This document shows positions 10,563 through 19,221 of a stretch of 33,224 nucleotides of DNA, in pieces. The stretch comes from Candidatus Accumulibacter phosphatis (GTDB lineage Bacteria; Pseudomonadota; Gammaproteobacteria; Burkholderiales; Rhodocyclaceae). Below the pieces are notes generated by a model. That model did not search any database, had not been told where the DNA came from, and saw nothing but the letters and a program-made list of their open reading frames with translations. Position 1 is the first letter of the stretch. Each line of letters opens with the position of its first letter. Position numbers and translations under genes: made by a program. Location: assembly GCF_012939955.1 (NCBI RefSeq), contig NZ_SPMY01000065.1, positions 1-33,224 on the forward strand, read 5' to 3'.

Positions 10563-11705
10563 TCAAGCTTTGGACGCCAGGAACTTGCGCGCCCCCCAAG
10601 CGACGAGCAGCAACCCCAGTGCGGCACCGCCCAACATCCAGGGCACGAAGGGACCGAAACCGCCAGCGTCCGGATCGTACACAAAGCCCAGCAGGTCAGT
10701 ACCAGGCTTGAGCTTGCCCTGCGCGGTGTAAACATCGACGACATGCTGCCAGCGTGCAATACTCATTGCTCCCGAGGCGACGCCCGCTGGTCGCGCCAGA
10801 TCCCGAATCTGCCGCGCTTCGAAGAGCAGCTGCTCGCGGCTCTTGTTCTGCGTGTTGTATCTGGCGAAGACCATATCGACCAGTTCCTCGGGGTGATCGA
10901 ACGCATACTCCAGGCCCTTGAGGGTTGCCGCGCGAAACGCACGCACCGTCTCCGGATGCGCTCGCAGAAAACTCTCCGAGGTGAACAGCAGCATGCCGTA
11001 GAAGTCGATTGCCGCGCTACGCGGCAGGAGCAAAAGGTAATCACCGCCGGCAAGCAACTCCCCTACAGCCGCGTCGCCGATGAAGACACCGACCGCTTCT
11101 GCCTGCCCTGCCGAAAGCGCCCGGCGCGCGTCACCGATAGCCGGCAGGTGCTCGAACTTTCCCGACGGCAGCGCGCTCGCCGCGAGAAAAGCCAGGATCT
11201 CGTTCTCGGTGGCGCGACTGGTACCGACACGCTTACCAGCAAGATCGCCCGCCGCTGCGATTCCTGCCTGCCGGCTGGCCAGCAGGCCGACCGGTGAATG
11301 CTGGAGCAAGGCGGCCACGGCAATTACCGGCTGTCCGTTGACACGTTCGACGAGCAGTGTCGAATCAAGCGTCCCGAAGTCGGCCCGCCCCTCGGCGACC
11401 TCCTGGGCCACATCGACGCCAGGCGACCATTCTCTGAGCGAGACATCGAGCCCGGCTTCGTGGTAATAAGCTTTCTCCAGGGCGGCAATAAAGGCCGCGA
11501 ACTCGAACTGATACTTCCAGCCGAGTTGCACGGAAACTGCTTGCCGCGGCTCGTGCCTGCCAGCCGCCGGCTGCGCCAGCGCTGGCGGCACCCCGGCCAG
11601 CAAGACAACGGCAACGGCAACGGCAAACATCAGCCTGGCGGCGACGTGCACCAGGCGGCGCAGCGTGTGATCGGCGCCAGCGAAGAGGCAAGGAAAGGTA
11701 GTCAT
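10563..11705 (-). CDS. NMT1/THI5-like substrate-binding protein with C-terminal membrane anchor
   Basis: A 380-residue protein with an N-terminal hydrophobic signal or anchor (about residues 25-44, ending ALAQ) and an NMT1/THI5-like periplasmic binding domain (VQLGWKYQFEFAAFIAALEKAYYHEAGLDV; GRADFGTLDSTLL; KRVGTSRATENEI; SFLRAHPETVRAFRAATLKGLEYAFDHPEE). It ends with a second transmembrane segment (about 352-370, WMLGGAALGLLLVAWGARKF). Free ABC transporter binding proteins lack that last helix. The layout is that of the extracytoplasmic sensor part of NMT1-type histidine kinases or GGDEF proteins, but the protein stops eight residues after the helix with no output domain. No ABC permease is nearby. 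Family is clear, role is not. Confidence 0.75.
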   Translation of the reverse strand: MTTFPCLFAGADHTLRRLVHVAARLMFAVAVAVVLLAGVPPALAQPAAGRHEPRQAVSVQLGWKYQFEFAAFIAALEKAYYHEAGLDVSLREWSPGVDVAQEVAEGRADFGTLDSTLLVERVNGQPVIAVAALLQHSPVGLLASRQAGIAAAGDLAGKRVGTSRATENEILAFLAASALPSGKFEHLPAIGDARRALSAGQAEAVGVFIGDAAVGELLAGGDYLLLLPRSAAIDFYGMLLFTSESFLRAHPETVRAFRAATLKGLEYAFDHPEELVDMVFARYNTQNKSREQLLFEARQIRDLARPAGVASGAMSIARWQHVVDVYTAQGKLKPGTDLLGFVYDPDAGGFGPFVPWMLGGAALGLLLVAWGARKFLASKA

Positions 11706-11945
11706 CGCCAGCGATGGTAATATGCGCGACGCTGGGCGCCAAGCACGAAGTCGACATTGCAGACATCCAGGAAGCCGGGCAAGGCCGCAAGCGACGAGCG
11801 AGAGCTCGCCGAACGATGAACGATAGGGCCATGCTCTGCCCGCCGCGGCGATCATGGGGTCGACAGACAGGCGTCAAGGCCATCAAACTGGAAGTTGGGA
11901 GCAAGTGAAGAACAGCAGTTTCATCCTGGCAGGAGATTTTCGCAG

Positions 11946-12560
11946 ATGAAAATAGCCGCAACTCGCGCCGCGCTGCTGGCCGTTGCCGTCTTGGCGCTCG
12001 CCCTGACCGGATGCGGCGAAAAGTCGGCGGACAATGCGCAAGCGGTTACGCCGGAGGTGGTAGAAACGACTCCGGCGGAAACCCCGCCACTGGTCAAGGC
12101 GGCCATTGCCGGTAACCTGACGGAAATCAGGGCGCTACTCGACGCCGGTGCAGAAATCGACGCGACTGACGCACTCGGCAGAACACCGCTGCATATGGCC
12201 GCCTTCTATGGCCATCCGCGAACAACGGCGCTGCTGATTTCGCGCGGCGCAAACATCGAAGCCAAGGACCGTATCGGCATGACACCCCTGCACGCGGCAG
12301 TGATTTCAGGGGGCAGGCGCGAGGTGGAAACGCTGATCGAGCGCAACGCCGACGTGACTGCAAAAACCGACGCCGGACAGACGCCGCTTCACCTCTCGGC
12401 AGCAACCGGCCAGCCAAAACTCTCGCAGTACCTGATCGCACAGGGTGCCGATCCGAAGAGCACCGACCGGGACGAGAAAACGCCGCTCTTCTACGCGTCG
12501 CGAAACGGCCACCCCATCACCACCGGCGTTCTCAAGAAATACGTCAGCAGTAAAAACTAA
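11946..12560 (+). CDS. Ankyrin-repeat lipoprotein
   Basis: A 204-residue predicted lipoprotein: basic N-terminus and hydrophobic core, with a lipobox at about residues 19-23 (LALTGC), so the mature protein starts at the cysteine and is probably membrane-tethered in the periplasm. A short Ala/Thr/Pro linker is followed by four to five ankyrin repeats, seen as GRTPLHMAAFYGH, GMTPLHAAVISGG, GQTPLHLSAATGQ and KTPLFYASRNGH. Ankyrin repeats bind protein partners; none can be named. The start at 11946 has an AGGAGA site 9 bases upstream; the frame open to 11895 lacks a signal. The upstream gap 11706-11945 shows nothing else and probably carries its promoter and that of the divergent NMT1-like gene. 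Confidence 0.85.
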   Translation: MKIAATRAALLAVAVLALALTGCGEKSADNAQAVTPEVVETTPAETPPLVKAAIAGNLTEIRALLDAGAEIDATDALGRTPLHMAAFYGHPRTTALLISRGANIEAKDRIGMTPLHAAVISGGRREVETLIERNADVTAKTDAGQTPLHLSAATGQPKLSQYLIAQGADPKSTDRDEKTPLFYASRNGHPITTGVLKKYVSSKN

Positions 12561-12599
12561 GGCGAGCGCAGACGCGCCCCTGCGTCCGGCCCCGGGCAA

Positions 12600-14277
12600 T
12601 CAGGTCTTCTTCAACGCCTCATCGCGCAGTTCGCGGCGCAGGATCTTCCCGACATTGGTCTTCGGCAACTCGCTGCGGAACTCGATCTCGCCGGGCACCT
12701 TATAGCCTGTCAGATGTTCCCGACAATGGGCGATCAGTAACTCGGGAGTAAGCGCTGGATCCTTCTTGACAACGAAGATCTTGACAGCCTCACCCGACTT
12801 CTCATGCGGCACGCCGACTGCCGCCACTTCCAGCACGCCAGGATGGAGAGCAACAACGTCCTCGACCTCGTTGGGGTAAACATTGAATCCCGAGACGAGG
12901 ATCATGTCCTTCTTGCGGTCGACGATGCGCACGAAACCCTTTTCGTCCATCACCGCAATGTCGCCGGTGAGAAGAAAACCATCGGCCATGATGACCTTGG
13001 CGGTTTCCTCGGGGCGATTGTAGTAACCGTTCATCACCTGCGGGCCACGCACGCAAAGCTCGCCGCGCTCGCCGAGCGGGACGTCGGCGCCCGCATCGTT
13101 ACGAATCACCACTTCGGTGGATGATATGGGCAGACCAATCGAGCCATTGTAGGCGGGGATATCGAGCGGATTGATGGTCGCCGCTGGCGACGTTTCAGTC
13201 AGGCCATAAGCCTCGATCAAGGGCTTGCCGGTCACCACTTTCCACTTCTCGGCGACGGCTTTCTGAACCGCCATGCCACCGCCAAGCGTCACCCTGAGCT
13301 TGCTGAAATCGAGCGCGCGGAAAGCATCGCTGTTGAGCATCGCATTGAACAAGGTGTTGACGCCGGTGAGCACCGTGAAGGGGTACTTGGCCAGTTCGGC
13401 GACAAAGGCCGGAATATCGCGCGGATTGGTGATCAACAGGTTGCTGGCACCAACCTTGAAAAAGGTAAAGCAATTCGCGGTCAAGGCGAAGATGTGGTAG
13501 AGCGGCAAGGCCGTCACGACCAGATGCTGCTCCTTGCCAAGTGCCGGCTTTATCCAGGCGTGCGCCTGCGCCAGATTCGCCAGGATGTTGCGATGGGTCA
13601 GCATCGCCCCTTTCGAAACGCCGGTCGTGCCACCGGTGTATTGGAGAAAAGCGAGATCACCCTGAGCGACGCTCACCGATTGCAGTTCGGCGGCAGCACC
13701 CGCGGCCAGCGCGGCCCGAAAATTGGCCGCCTGCGGCAGATTCCAGGCCGGAACCATTTTCTTGACGTACTTGACGACGAAATTGACGATCGCAGCTTTC
13801 GGGAAGCCGAGCATATCGCCAAGCCGAGCCACCACGACATGCTTGACCGGCGTCCGCGCCACCACCTGTTCCAGAGTCACGGCAAAGTTCTCGAGAATGA
13901 CAATGGCTTCCGCACCCGAATCCTTGAGTTGATGCTCGAGTTCGCGCGGGGTGTACAGCGGGTTCACGTTCACCACCACATAGCCCGCACGCAAGGCCCC
14001 GAAAATACAAATGGGATACTGCAGGACATTCGGCATCATCAGCGCCACGCGCGCCCCCAGTGGTAGCTTGAGGACCGATTGCAGATAGGCGGCGAAATCA
14101 CGCGACAACTTGTCGAGTTCCCCGTACTTGAGCTCGACACCCATGTTGATATAGGCAACCCGATCACGATACTGCGCAACGCTTTTTTTCGAAAAGCTCA
14201 CCCAGCGACTGAAATTCATTCAGTTCTATTTCGGCCGGCACGCCCTGCTGATAGCTCTTGAGCCAGATCTTTTCCAT
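12600..14277 (-). CDS. fadD: Long-chain fatty acid-CoA ligase, +1 frameshift near the start
   Basis: An AMP-forming acyl-CoA synthetase that activates long-chain fatty acids with ATP and CoA, at the inner membrane. Motifs present are [13 protein letters not shown] (P-loop-like AMP motif), [47 protein letters not shown] and the C-terminal lysine region [13 protein letters not shown]. The natural start is the ATG at 14277, behind AGGAGGAGAG, giving [20 protein letters not shown]. That frame is lost at a run of seven A (plus-strand T at 14183-14189). Removing one A joins it as [20 protein letters not shown] to the main frame, for a 558-residue protein of normal FadD length. A 539-codon frame from 14219 is open without correction but would lack a proper start. 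Confidence 0.9.
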
Positions 14278-14590
14278 CTGCTCTCCTCCTCTGTCACGCT
14301 GTTGATAGGTGTACCTCTGGCGTCGCCTGGCTCGCCACCTCCCGGCTGCTCACCAGCGCAACCACTAGCGCACATCTGTTGGCTACGGTTTTAATTCTAA
14401 GGGATTTTTACAGCCTGATGAACTGCACTGCAAGCGGCACCGGCATCGGAATCTGGAATGTCGAATCGATACAGCCGCCGGACGACAGTCCGCAGCGCAA
14501 CGCACGCAGGAAGCAGGCAAGATTCCAGCGCACGGGCCACGGGCACCACAGGGTTTGCAACGGCAAGCGTTGCCCAGCTCCGCTTGCGAC
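14278..14590. other. Intergenic gap between fdxA and fadD
   Basis: About 310 bases between the stop of fdxA and the start of fadD, both on the minus strand. Apart from the strong fadD ribosome site (about 14282-14290), I see no gene, no clear terminator hairpin with U-tract and no recognised RNA motif. Small frames in it have no family features. It presumably contains the fadD promoter, in the AT-rich part around 14385-14410. Confidence 0.4.
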
Positions 14591-14914
14591 TCAGCGTTCG
14601 AGGAGCTTCAGCTTGTCCGGTTGGTTGTTCCACTCGTCGGCATCGACCGGAGGTTCCTTGCGCTCGGCAATGACCGGCCAGCTCTTGGCCAACTCGGCAT
14701 TGAGCGCGATGAAGGCGCGCTGCGAGTCGGGCACATCGTCCTCGGCGAAGATGGCCTCCGCCGGACACTCCGGGACGCACAGCGTGCAATCAATGCACTC
14801 ATCCGGATCAATGACCAGGCAGTTTGGACCTTCATGAAAGCAGTCCACGGGACAGACATCGACACAGTCCGTGAATTTGCACTTGATACAGTTCTCAGTA
14901 ACGACGTAGGTCAT
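14591..14914 (-). CDS. fdxA: Seven-iron ferredoxin FdxA
   Basis: A 107-residue FdxA-type ferredoxin, carrying one [3Fe-4S] and one [4Fe-4S] cluster in characterised relatives, with low-potential electron transfer in the cytoplasm. Cysteines: C9, C12, C17, C21 and C25 in [19 protein letters not shown], and C40, C43, C46 and C50 in [12 protein letters not shown]. The non-standard spacing in the first motif (C-x7-C rather than C-x2-C-x2-C) is the hallmark of the type. The C-terminal extension (about 55-107, [19 protein letters not shown]) is also usual. It diverges from trxA; the 210-base gap 14915-15125 should hold both promoters. Confidence 0.95.
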   Translation of the reverse strand: MTYVVTENCIKCKFTDCVDVCPVDCFHEGPNCLVIDPDECIDCTLCVPECPAEAIFAEDDVPDSQRAFIALNAELAKSWPVIAERKEPPVDADEWNNQPDKLKLLER

Positions 14915-15125
14915 TGTCTCTGATCTGGAAATTGAGATGCGCGCTACTATAGCCCATTTGCCGAGGGCGAGACAGCTTGGCGGCGTCCTTTACTTCCCTT
15001 CCCGGGATTTTTTCGCTAGCATGAGCAGGCTAGCTGACCCTCGGCTCGTGGCTTCCGCCAAGCATGCGGCCCGCTTCCGTTACGCACCCCATCCAAGTCA
15101 ACAGTCCCCTGCAAGAGGCTTCTTA

Positions 15126-15452
15126 ATGAGCGAACACATCCACCATGTTACCGACGCCAGCTTCGGCGCCGATGTCCTTCAGTCAGAGCAGCCGGTTCTG
15201 ATTGACTACTGGGCCGAGTGGTGCGGTCCCTGCAAGATGATTGCCCCCCTCCTCGACGACGTTGCCCACGATTACGCTGGCCGTCTGAAGGTTGTCAAGT
15301 TGAACATCGATGACAACCAGAAGACGCCTGCCAGCTATGGAATTCGCGGCATTCCGACGCTGATGATTTTCAAGAATGGCCAACCGGCAGCTACCAAGGT
15401 GGGCGCCCTGTCGAAGCTGCAACTGACCACTTTCATTGACAACAATCTCTGA
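15126..15452 (+). CDS. trxA: Thioredoxin 1
   Basis: A 108-residue thioredoxin, normal length: general cytoplasmic disulfide reductant for ribonucleotide reductase, methionine sulfoxide reductases and peroxiredoxins such as the Bcp encoded in this window. The active site [10 protein letters not shown] has C33 and C36, with the buried Asp at D27 and cis-Pro at P77 (RGIPT). The start at 15126 is supported by AAGAGG upstream and by the family N-terminus; the frame open back to 14937 is not conserved. It precedes rho by 252 bases, the common trxA-rho order in Proteobacteria. Confidence 0.96.
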   Translation: MSEHIHHVTDASFGADVLQSEQPVLIDYWAEWCGPCKMIAPLLDDVAHDYAGRLKVVKLNIDDNQKTPASYGIRGIPTLMIFKNGQPAATKVGALSKLQLTTFIDNNL

Positions 15453-15704
15453 AGCCGTTACCCTGCGTCCGAAGGTTCGATGGGTGCAAGCTCTGGCCCA
15501 TAGCAAATCAAGAATCCGCGCTGAGTCAATTCAGCGCTGAACCTTCAGTGGAACCGTCAGCGGATCCTCCAAACGTCCTCTCCTGATCGTCGTAGCCCCC
15601 CTCCCGCCTTCGCCGCACTGCGTTCAGTACGCGCTTCATTCGCGACAACGCGTGGCGCTTCTGGTTTTCCCCTTCCCGGTGTCCCCCTTCTTCGTCTCCA
15701 GCGC
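15453..15704 (+). promoter_or_regulatory. rho leader: hairpin followed by C-rich, G-poor tract (candidate rut site)
   Basis: After trxA comes a perfect 7-bp hairpin GCGCTGA/TCAGCGC (15518-15537) without a U-tract. It is followed by a pyrimidine-rich region (about 15560-15700) visibly richer in C than G, with repeated YC dinucleotides (for example ttttccccttcccggtgtcc and cccccttcttcgtctcc). That composition fits a Rho-loading site. Rho autoregulates by attenuation in its leader in E. coli, so the same is plausible here. No purine-rich Shine-Dalgarno precedes the rho ATG. Inference from composition only. Confidence 0.45.
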
Positions 15705-16961
15705 ATGCATCTATCCGAACTCAAAGCACTCCACGTCAGCCAGCTACTTGAAATGGCGGTCACCAACAATGTTGAAGGCGCGAACCGCCTGCGCAAGCAT
15801 GAACTGATCTTCGCCTTGCTCAAGAATCAGGCGCGAAAAGGCGAGACCATCTTCGGTGATGGCACGCTGGAAACGCTCTCCGACGGTTTCGGCTTTCTGC
15901 GCTCGCCGGACACGTCATATCTGGCCAGCACCGACGACATCTACGTCAGCCCCAGCCAGATCAGGCGCTTCAACCTGCACACCGGCGACACCATAGAGGG
16001 CGAGATTCGCACGCCAAAAGACGGCGAACGCTATTTCGCCCTGGTCAAGGTCGACAAGATCAATGGTGAAGTGCCCGAAGCGTCGAAGAACAAGATCCTC
16101 TTCGAGAACCTGACGCCGCTGCACCCGGCCGAGCACCTGAAACTCGAACGTGAAATCCGTGGCGAAGAGAACATTACCAGTCGCATCATCGACATCATCG
16201 CGCCCATCGGCAAAGGCCAGCGCGGCCTGCTCGTAGCCAGCCCGAAGAGCGGTAAGACGGTCATGATGCAGCATATCGCACACGCTATTACCACCAACCA
16301 CCCGGACGTCACGGTCATTGTCCTGCTAATTGACGAACGCCCCGAGGAAGTCACCGAAATGACACGTTCGGTGCGTGGCGAAGTGGTCGCCTCGACTTTC
16401 GACGAACCCGCCACACGTCACGTACAGGTTGCCGAGATGGTGATCGAAAAGGCCAAACGCCTGATCGAGCACAAGCGCGACGTGGTCATTCTGCTCGACT
16501 CGATCACCCGCCTGGCGCGCGCCTACAACACCGTGCAGCCGGCATCCGGCAAGGTACTGACTGGCGGCGTCGATGCCAACGCCCTGCAAAAGCCGAAACG
16601 CTTCTTCGGTGCCGCACGCAATATCGAGGAAGGGGGTTCGCTGACGATCATCGCCACCGCCTTGATCGACACCGGCAGCCGCATGGATGACGTGATCTAC
16701 GAGGAGTTCAAGGGAACCGGCAACATGGAAATCCACCTCGATCGCCGCATGGCCGAAAAGCGCGTCTATCCGGCAATCAACGTCAACCGCTCGGGCACCC
16801 GCCGTGAGGAACTGCTGCTCAAGCCGGATGTACTGCAGAAGATGTGGGTCCTGCGCAAGTTGCTCTACAACATGGACGATCTCGACGCGATGGAGTTTCT
16901 GCTCGACAAGATCAAGGCGACCAAGAACAACGCCGAGTTCTTCGACTCGATGCGCCGCTGA
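15705..16961 (+). CDS. rho: Transcription termination factor Rho
   Basis: A 418-residue Rho, full length for Proteobacteria: hexameric RNA-dependent ATPase and helicase that ends transcripts. The N-terminal helical domain (1-50) and the cold-shock-like primary RNA site ([23 protein letters not shown], about 51-73) are present. So are the Walker [12 protein letters not shown] (175-185), Walker B region [16 protein letters not shown], the Q-loop/R-loop segment [21 protein letters not shown] and the C-terminal [18 protein letters not shown]. The ATG at 15705 begins the family N-terminus MHLSELK, although no Shine-Dalgarno is visible (the bases before it are pyrimidine-rich). It is followed by rpmE. 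Confidence 0.97.
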   Translation: MHLSELKALHVSQLLEMAVTNNVEGANRLRKHELIFALLKNQARKGETIFGDGTLETLSDGFGFLRSPDTSYLASTDDIYVSPSQIRRFNLHTGDTIEGEIRTPKDGERYFALVKVDKINGEVPEASKNKILFENLTPLHPAEHLKLEREIRGEENITSRIIDIIAPIGKGQRGLLVASPKSGKTVMMQHIAHAITTNHPDVTVIVLLIDERPEEVTEMTRSVRGEVVASTFDEPATRHVQVAEMVIEKAKRLIEHKRDVVILLDSITRLARAYNTVQPASGKVLTGGVDANALQKPKRFFGAARNIEEGGSLTIIATALIDTGSRMDDVIYEEFKGTGNMEIHLDRRMAEKRVYPAINVNRSGTRREELLLKPDVLQKMWVLRKLLYNMDDLDAMEFLLDKIKATKNNAEFFDSMRR

Positions 16962-17098
16962 TCGACACTGCGATCATCAGCCGATTGCAGATGATCAAGA
17001 AATCACCGATAATCGCGTTCTTTCAAAAAAAATGCTCTCGTGCCGATCGCCTCTTCCGGCGATGGCCAGACCGCACGAACACACAGGAGAAGCACCCG
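16962..17098 (+). promoter_or_regulatory. rho-rpmE gap with two hairpins (possible L31 leader)
   Basis: Two hairpins occupy this gap: GATCATC/GATGATC with an 11-base loop (16972-16996) and ATCGCC/GGCGAT with a 6-base loop (17046-17063). The second lies just upstream of the rpmE ribosome site AGGAG. Between them is an AT-rich, A8-containing stretch (about 17016-17034). Ribosomal protein L31 leaders are known RNA regulators in other phyla; a similar role here is only a possibility. Confidence 0.35.
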
Positions 17099-17314
17099 AT
17101 GAAAGCTAACATTCATCCAGCATACAACGAACTCGCGGTGGCCTGCTCCTGCGGCAACACCTTCGCCACCAAGTCGACAATGAAGAAAGACTTGCACGTC
17201 GAGGTCTGCGCGGCCTGTCATCCTTTCTACACCGGCAAACAGAAGATCATCGACACCGCTGGTCGGGTCGAGAAATTCAACCAGAAGTACGGTGCGATGC
17301 GCAAGTCGGCTTAA
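17099..17314 (+). CDS. rpmE: 50S ribosomal protein L31, zinc-binding type
   Basis: A 71-residue bacterial L31, located on the large subunit and forming part of an intersubunit bridge. It is the C+ (zinc) form: the CxC pair in ACSCGNTF and CxxC in [11 protein letters not shown] can hold one zinc ion. The paralogue without cysteines (type B) is used under zinc shortage in many bacteria; none is present in this window. The start is fixed by AGGAG about 10 bases before the ATG and by the family N-terminus MKANIHP. The gene is followed by a clear intrinsic terminator. Confidence 0.96.
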   Translation: MKANIHPAYNELAVACSCGNTFATKSTMKKDLHVEVCAACHPFYTGKQKIIDTAGRVEKFNQKYGAMRKSA

Positions 17315-17345
17315 GCCACGCCAAAGGGTCGACTGGAGTCGGCAG

Positions 17346-17372
17346 AAAAGGCAGCCGCAAGGCTGCCTTTTT
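17346..17372 (+). terminator. Rho-independent terminator after rpmE
   Basis: A perfect stem GGCAGCC/GGCTGCC with loop GCAA is followed by TTTTT and preceded by AAAA, so the stem can extend with A-U pairs. It lies 31 bases after the rpmE stop codon. This is the best intrinsic terminator in the window. Confidence 0.9.
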
Positions 17373-17380
17373 CATGTGGG

Positions 17381-17508
17381 TTAATGTGAAAGTCGCGCAA
17401 GCGACTCACGAAACTCCCTTCTCCCTTGCGGGAGAAGGGGCAGGGGAAGGAGGGAAACGGTCATGACTTTCATGCGCTGGAGTGTCTCGGCATGTCATGA
17501 CCGTTAGC
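17381..17508 (+). repeat. Dispersed three-hairpin intergenic element, copy 3
   Basis: A 128-bp element almost identical to the reverse complement of 2966-3095 and related to 5326-5408. Three inverted repeats can be drawn: GTCGC/GCGAC, a perfect 10-bp CCCTTCTCCC/GGGAGAAGGG with loop TTGC (17416-17439), and a perfect 10-bp CGGTCATGAC (17458-17467) / GTCATGACCG (17494-17503). It begins 8 bases beyond the rpmE terminator and ends 11 bases before the glycosyltransferase ATG, so it forms most of that gene's 5' region. Confidence 0.85.
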
Positions 17509-17519
17509 AGAAGACGAGG

Positions 17520-19202
17520 ATGAGCACCAGTTCAGCGATGTCAGCTCGGCCGGAGCAGAAACGATTCAAGGGGATCACGCTACCGCCGAGTGGCTGGACT
17601 CTGGCGATCCTGCTCGTCCTGTACATTTTTACCGGGCTGATCGGCCACGACCCGTGGAAAAACGACGATGCGGTGACCATCGGCGTGGTCCACGATCTGG
17701 TCCGCAACGGCCACTGGCTGAGCCTGAGCCTGGCGGGTGCTCCCTACCCCGACGCGCCCCTGCACTATTGGGTGGCGGGAGCAACCAGCTACCTGTTTGC
17801 CTGGCTTTTGCCGCTACATGAAGCGGCGCGACTGGCCAGCGGCGTGTTTACGCTCCTCGCCCTGACCTTCATCTATCTCGCGGCACGTGAACTGCACGGC
17901 CGCGAGCAAGCCCCGGCAGCGCCGCTGCTGCTGGCGGGCAGTATCGGCTTCCTGTTCCACGCCCACGAAGCGCAACCGATGCTGGCAACACTGACCGCGC
18001 ACACCGCCGCCTACTGGGGTCTTGCCCAGATCAACGGCCGGGCGCTGCGTGGCGCGTGTTGCTTCGGCGCCGCTCTCGGCCTCGGTTTCCTCGCCAACGG
18101 GTTGGCAGCAATGCTGCCGCTGTTACCCGTGGCCGCCTTTGCCGCCTGGCGCGCCGAAAACCGCCGGCGTGCTATCGTGATGCTGCTTGGCGCGCTGCTC
18201 ATGGCGGCTCTGCTTGCTGGCGCCTGGCTAGGTGCCTTGCAACGTGATGCACCCGATTTCCTGGCCGCTTTCTGGCAGGACGAGCTGGCCGTGTTCGCTG
18301 GCGGCAATCAGCCACTGCTCAATCTGACGCGCCTTTCCGGTTTGCTCCCCTGGTACGCCTGGCCGGCGCTGCCGCTCGCCGGCTGGACCCTGTGGGCAAA
18401 GCGCCGGCAATTGCGCACGCTTCCTTTGGCCTTGCCGATTTTCGCTTTCCTGGTGACCCTGCTGGCCATCATTACCTACCTTGGCGCACGTAGCACGACG
18501 GCCTTGCTGCTGCTGCCGCCGCTGGTTCTGCTCGCCGTCCCGGGCGTTTCATCGCTGCGCCGAGGTGCGGCGAACGCCTTCGACTGGTTCAACATGATCA
18601 CCTTCAGCTTCTTTGCCATTCTGGCCTGGATTGGCTGGTCGGCACTGGTGTTCGGCTGGCCGGAGAGGCTGGGACAGCAGGCCCTTCGGCTCGAACCGGG
18701 CTTCGTCGGTCAGTTCAACTTGCTGGGCGTCAGCTTCGCTGTGCTCGGGACACTGATCTGGTGCTGGCTGATCGTCACCAGTCCACGCTCGCCGATGCGC
18801 GGCATCATGCACTGGATGGCCGGCCTGACCCTGTTCTGGCTGCTGATTGCGACCCTCTGGATGCCCTGGATCGATTACGGAAAAACCTACCGTCCGGTGT
18901 CGGCGGCGCTGGCCAAAGCACTACCCGAGAAGCACGGGTGCATCGCCGGACTGAACCTCGCCGACTCCCTGCTCGCCTCGCTCGACTATTTTGACGGCAT
19001 ACGCACGCTGGCGTTGACCAGCCCCGCCGGAAAGAAATGTGATCTGTTGCTGACCACGCATGGTGCGCCAGGCGCTGGCAGCTGGCAGAAAGTGTGGGAG
19101 GGTGGACGACCCGGTGACCGTCGCGATAACGAAAAGCTGCAGCTCTACCGACGCCAAGCGAAGACGACCGCCAACCGCCAAGCAGGCGGCGATCAGCAGT
19201 GA
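17520..19202 (+). CDS. ArnT/PMT-family membrane glycosyltransferase (GT83-like)
   Basis: A 560-residue polytopic inner-membrane protein with about 11-12 hydrophobic segments. After the first membrane helix (about 27-42) comes the acidic periplasmic motif HDPWKNDDA, in the place of the catalytic Asp region of ArnT/PMT-type transferases that use polyprenyl-phosphate sugars. A second conserved-looking loop is DAPLHYWVAGATSYLF. The C-terminal domain (about 450-545) is soluble and probably periplasmic (GCIAGLNLADSLLASLDYF, KCDLLLTT). Relatives modify lipid A or other envelope glycans; the sugar and acceptor cannot be told. The ATG at 17520 has a weak GAGG site; a second in-frame ATG lies at 17538. 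It converges with orn, with 19 bases between them. Confidence 0.78.
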   Translation: MSTSSAMSARPEQKRFKGITLPPSGWTLAILLVLYIFTGLIGHDPWKNDDAVTIGVVHDLVRNGHWLSLSLAGAPYPDAPLHYWVAGATSYLFAWLLPLHEAARLASGVFTLLALTFIYLAARELHGREQAPAAPLLLAGSIGFLFHAHEAQPMLATLTAHTAAYWGLAQINGRALRGACCFGAALGLGFLANGLAAMLPLLPVAAFAAWRAENRRRAIVMLLGALLMAALLAGAWLGALQRDAPDFLAAFWQDELAVFAGGNQPLLNLTRLSGLLPWYAWPALPLAGWTLWAKRRQLRTLPLALPIFAFLVTLLAIITYLGARSTTALLLLPPLVLLAVPGVSSLRRGAANAFDWFNMITFSFFAILAWIGWSALVFGWPERLGQQALRLEPGFVGQFNLLGVSFAVLGTLIWCWLIVTSPRSPMRGIMHWMAGLTLFWLLIATLWMPWIDYGKTYRPVSAALAKALPEKHGCIAGLNLADSLLASLDYFDGIRTLALTSPAGKKCDLLLTTHGAPGAGSWQKVWEGGRPGDRRDNEKLQLYRRQAKTTANRQAGGDQQ

Positions 19203-19221
19203 ACTGTCGGCAGCGGTGTTC

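Noticed and set aside
15015-15034. GCTAGC repeated twice upstream of trxA as an operator
   Set aside because: The two 6-bp palindromes 14 bases apart could occur by chance and match no known operator that I can name.
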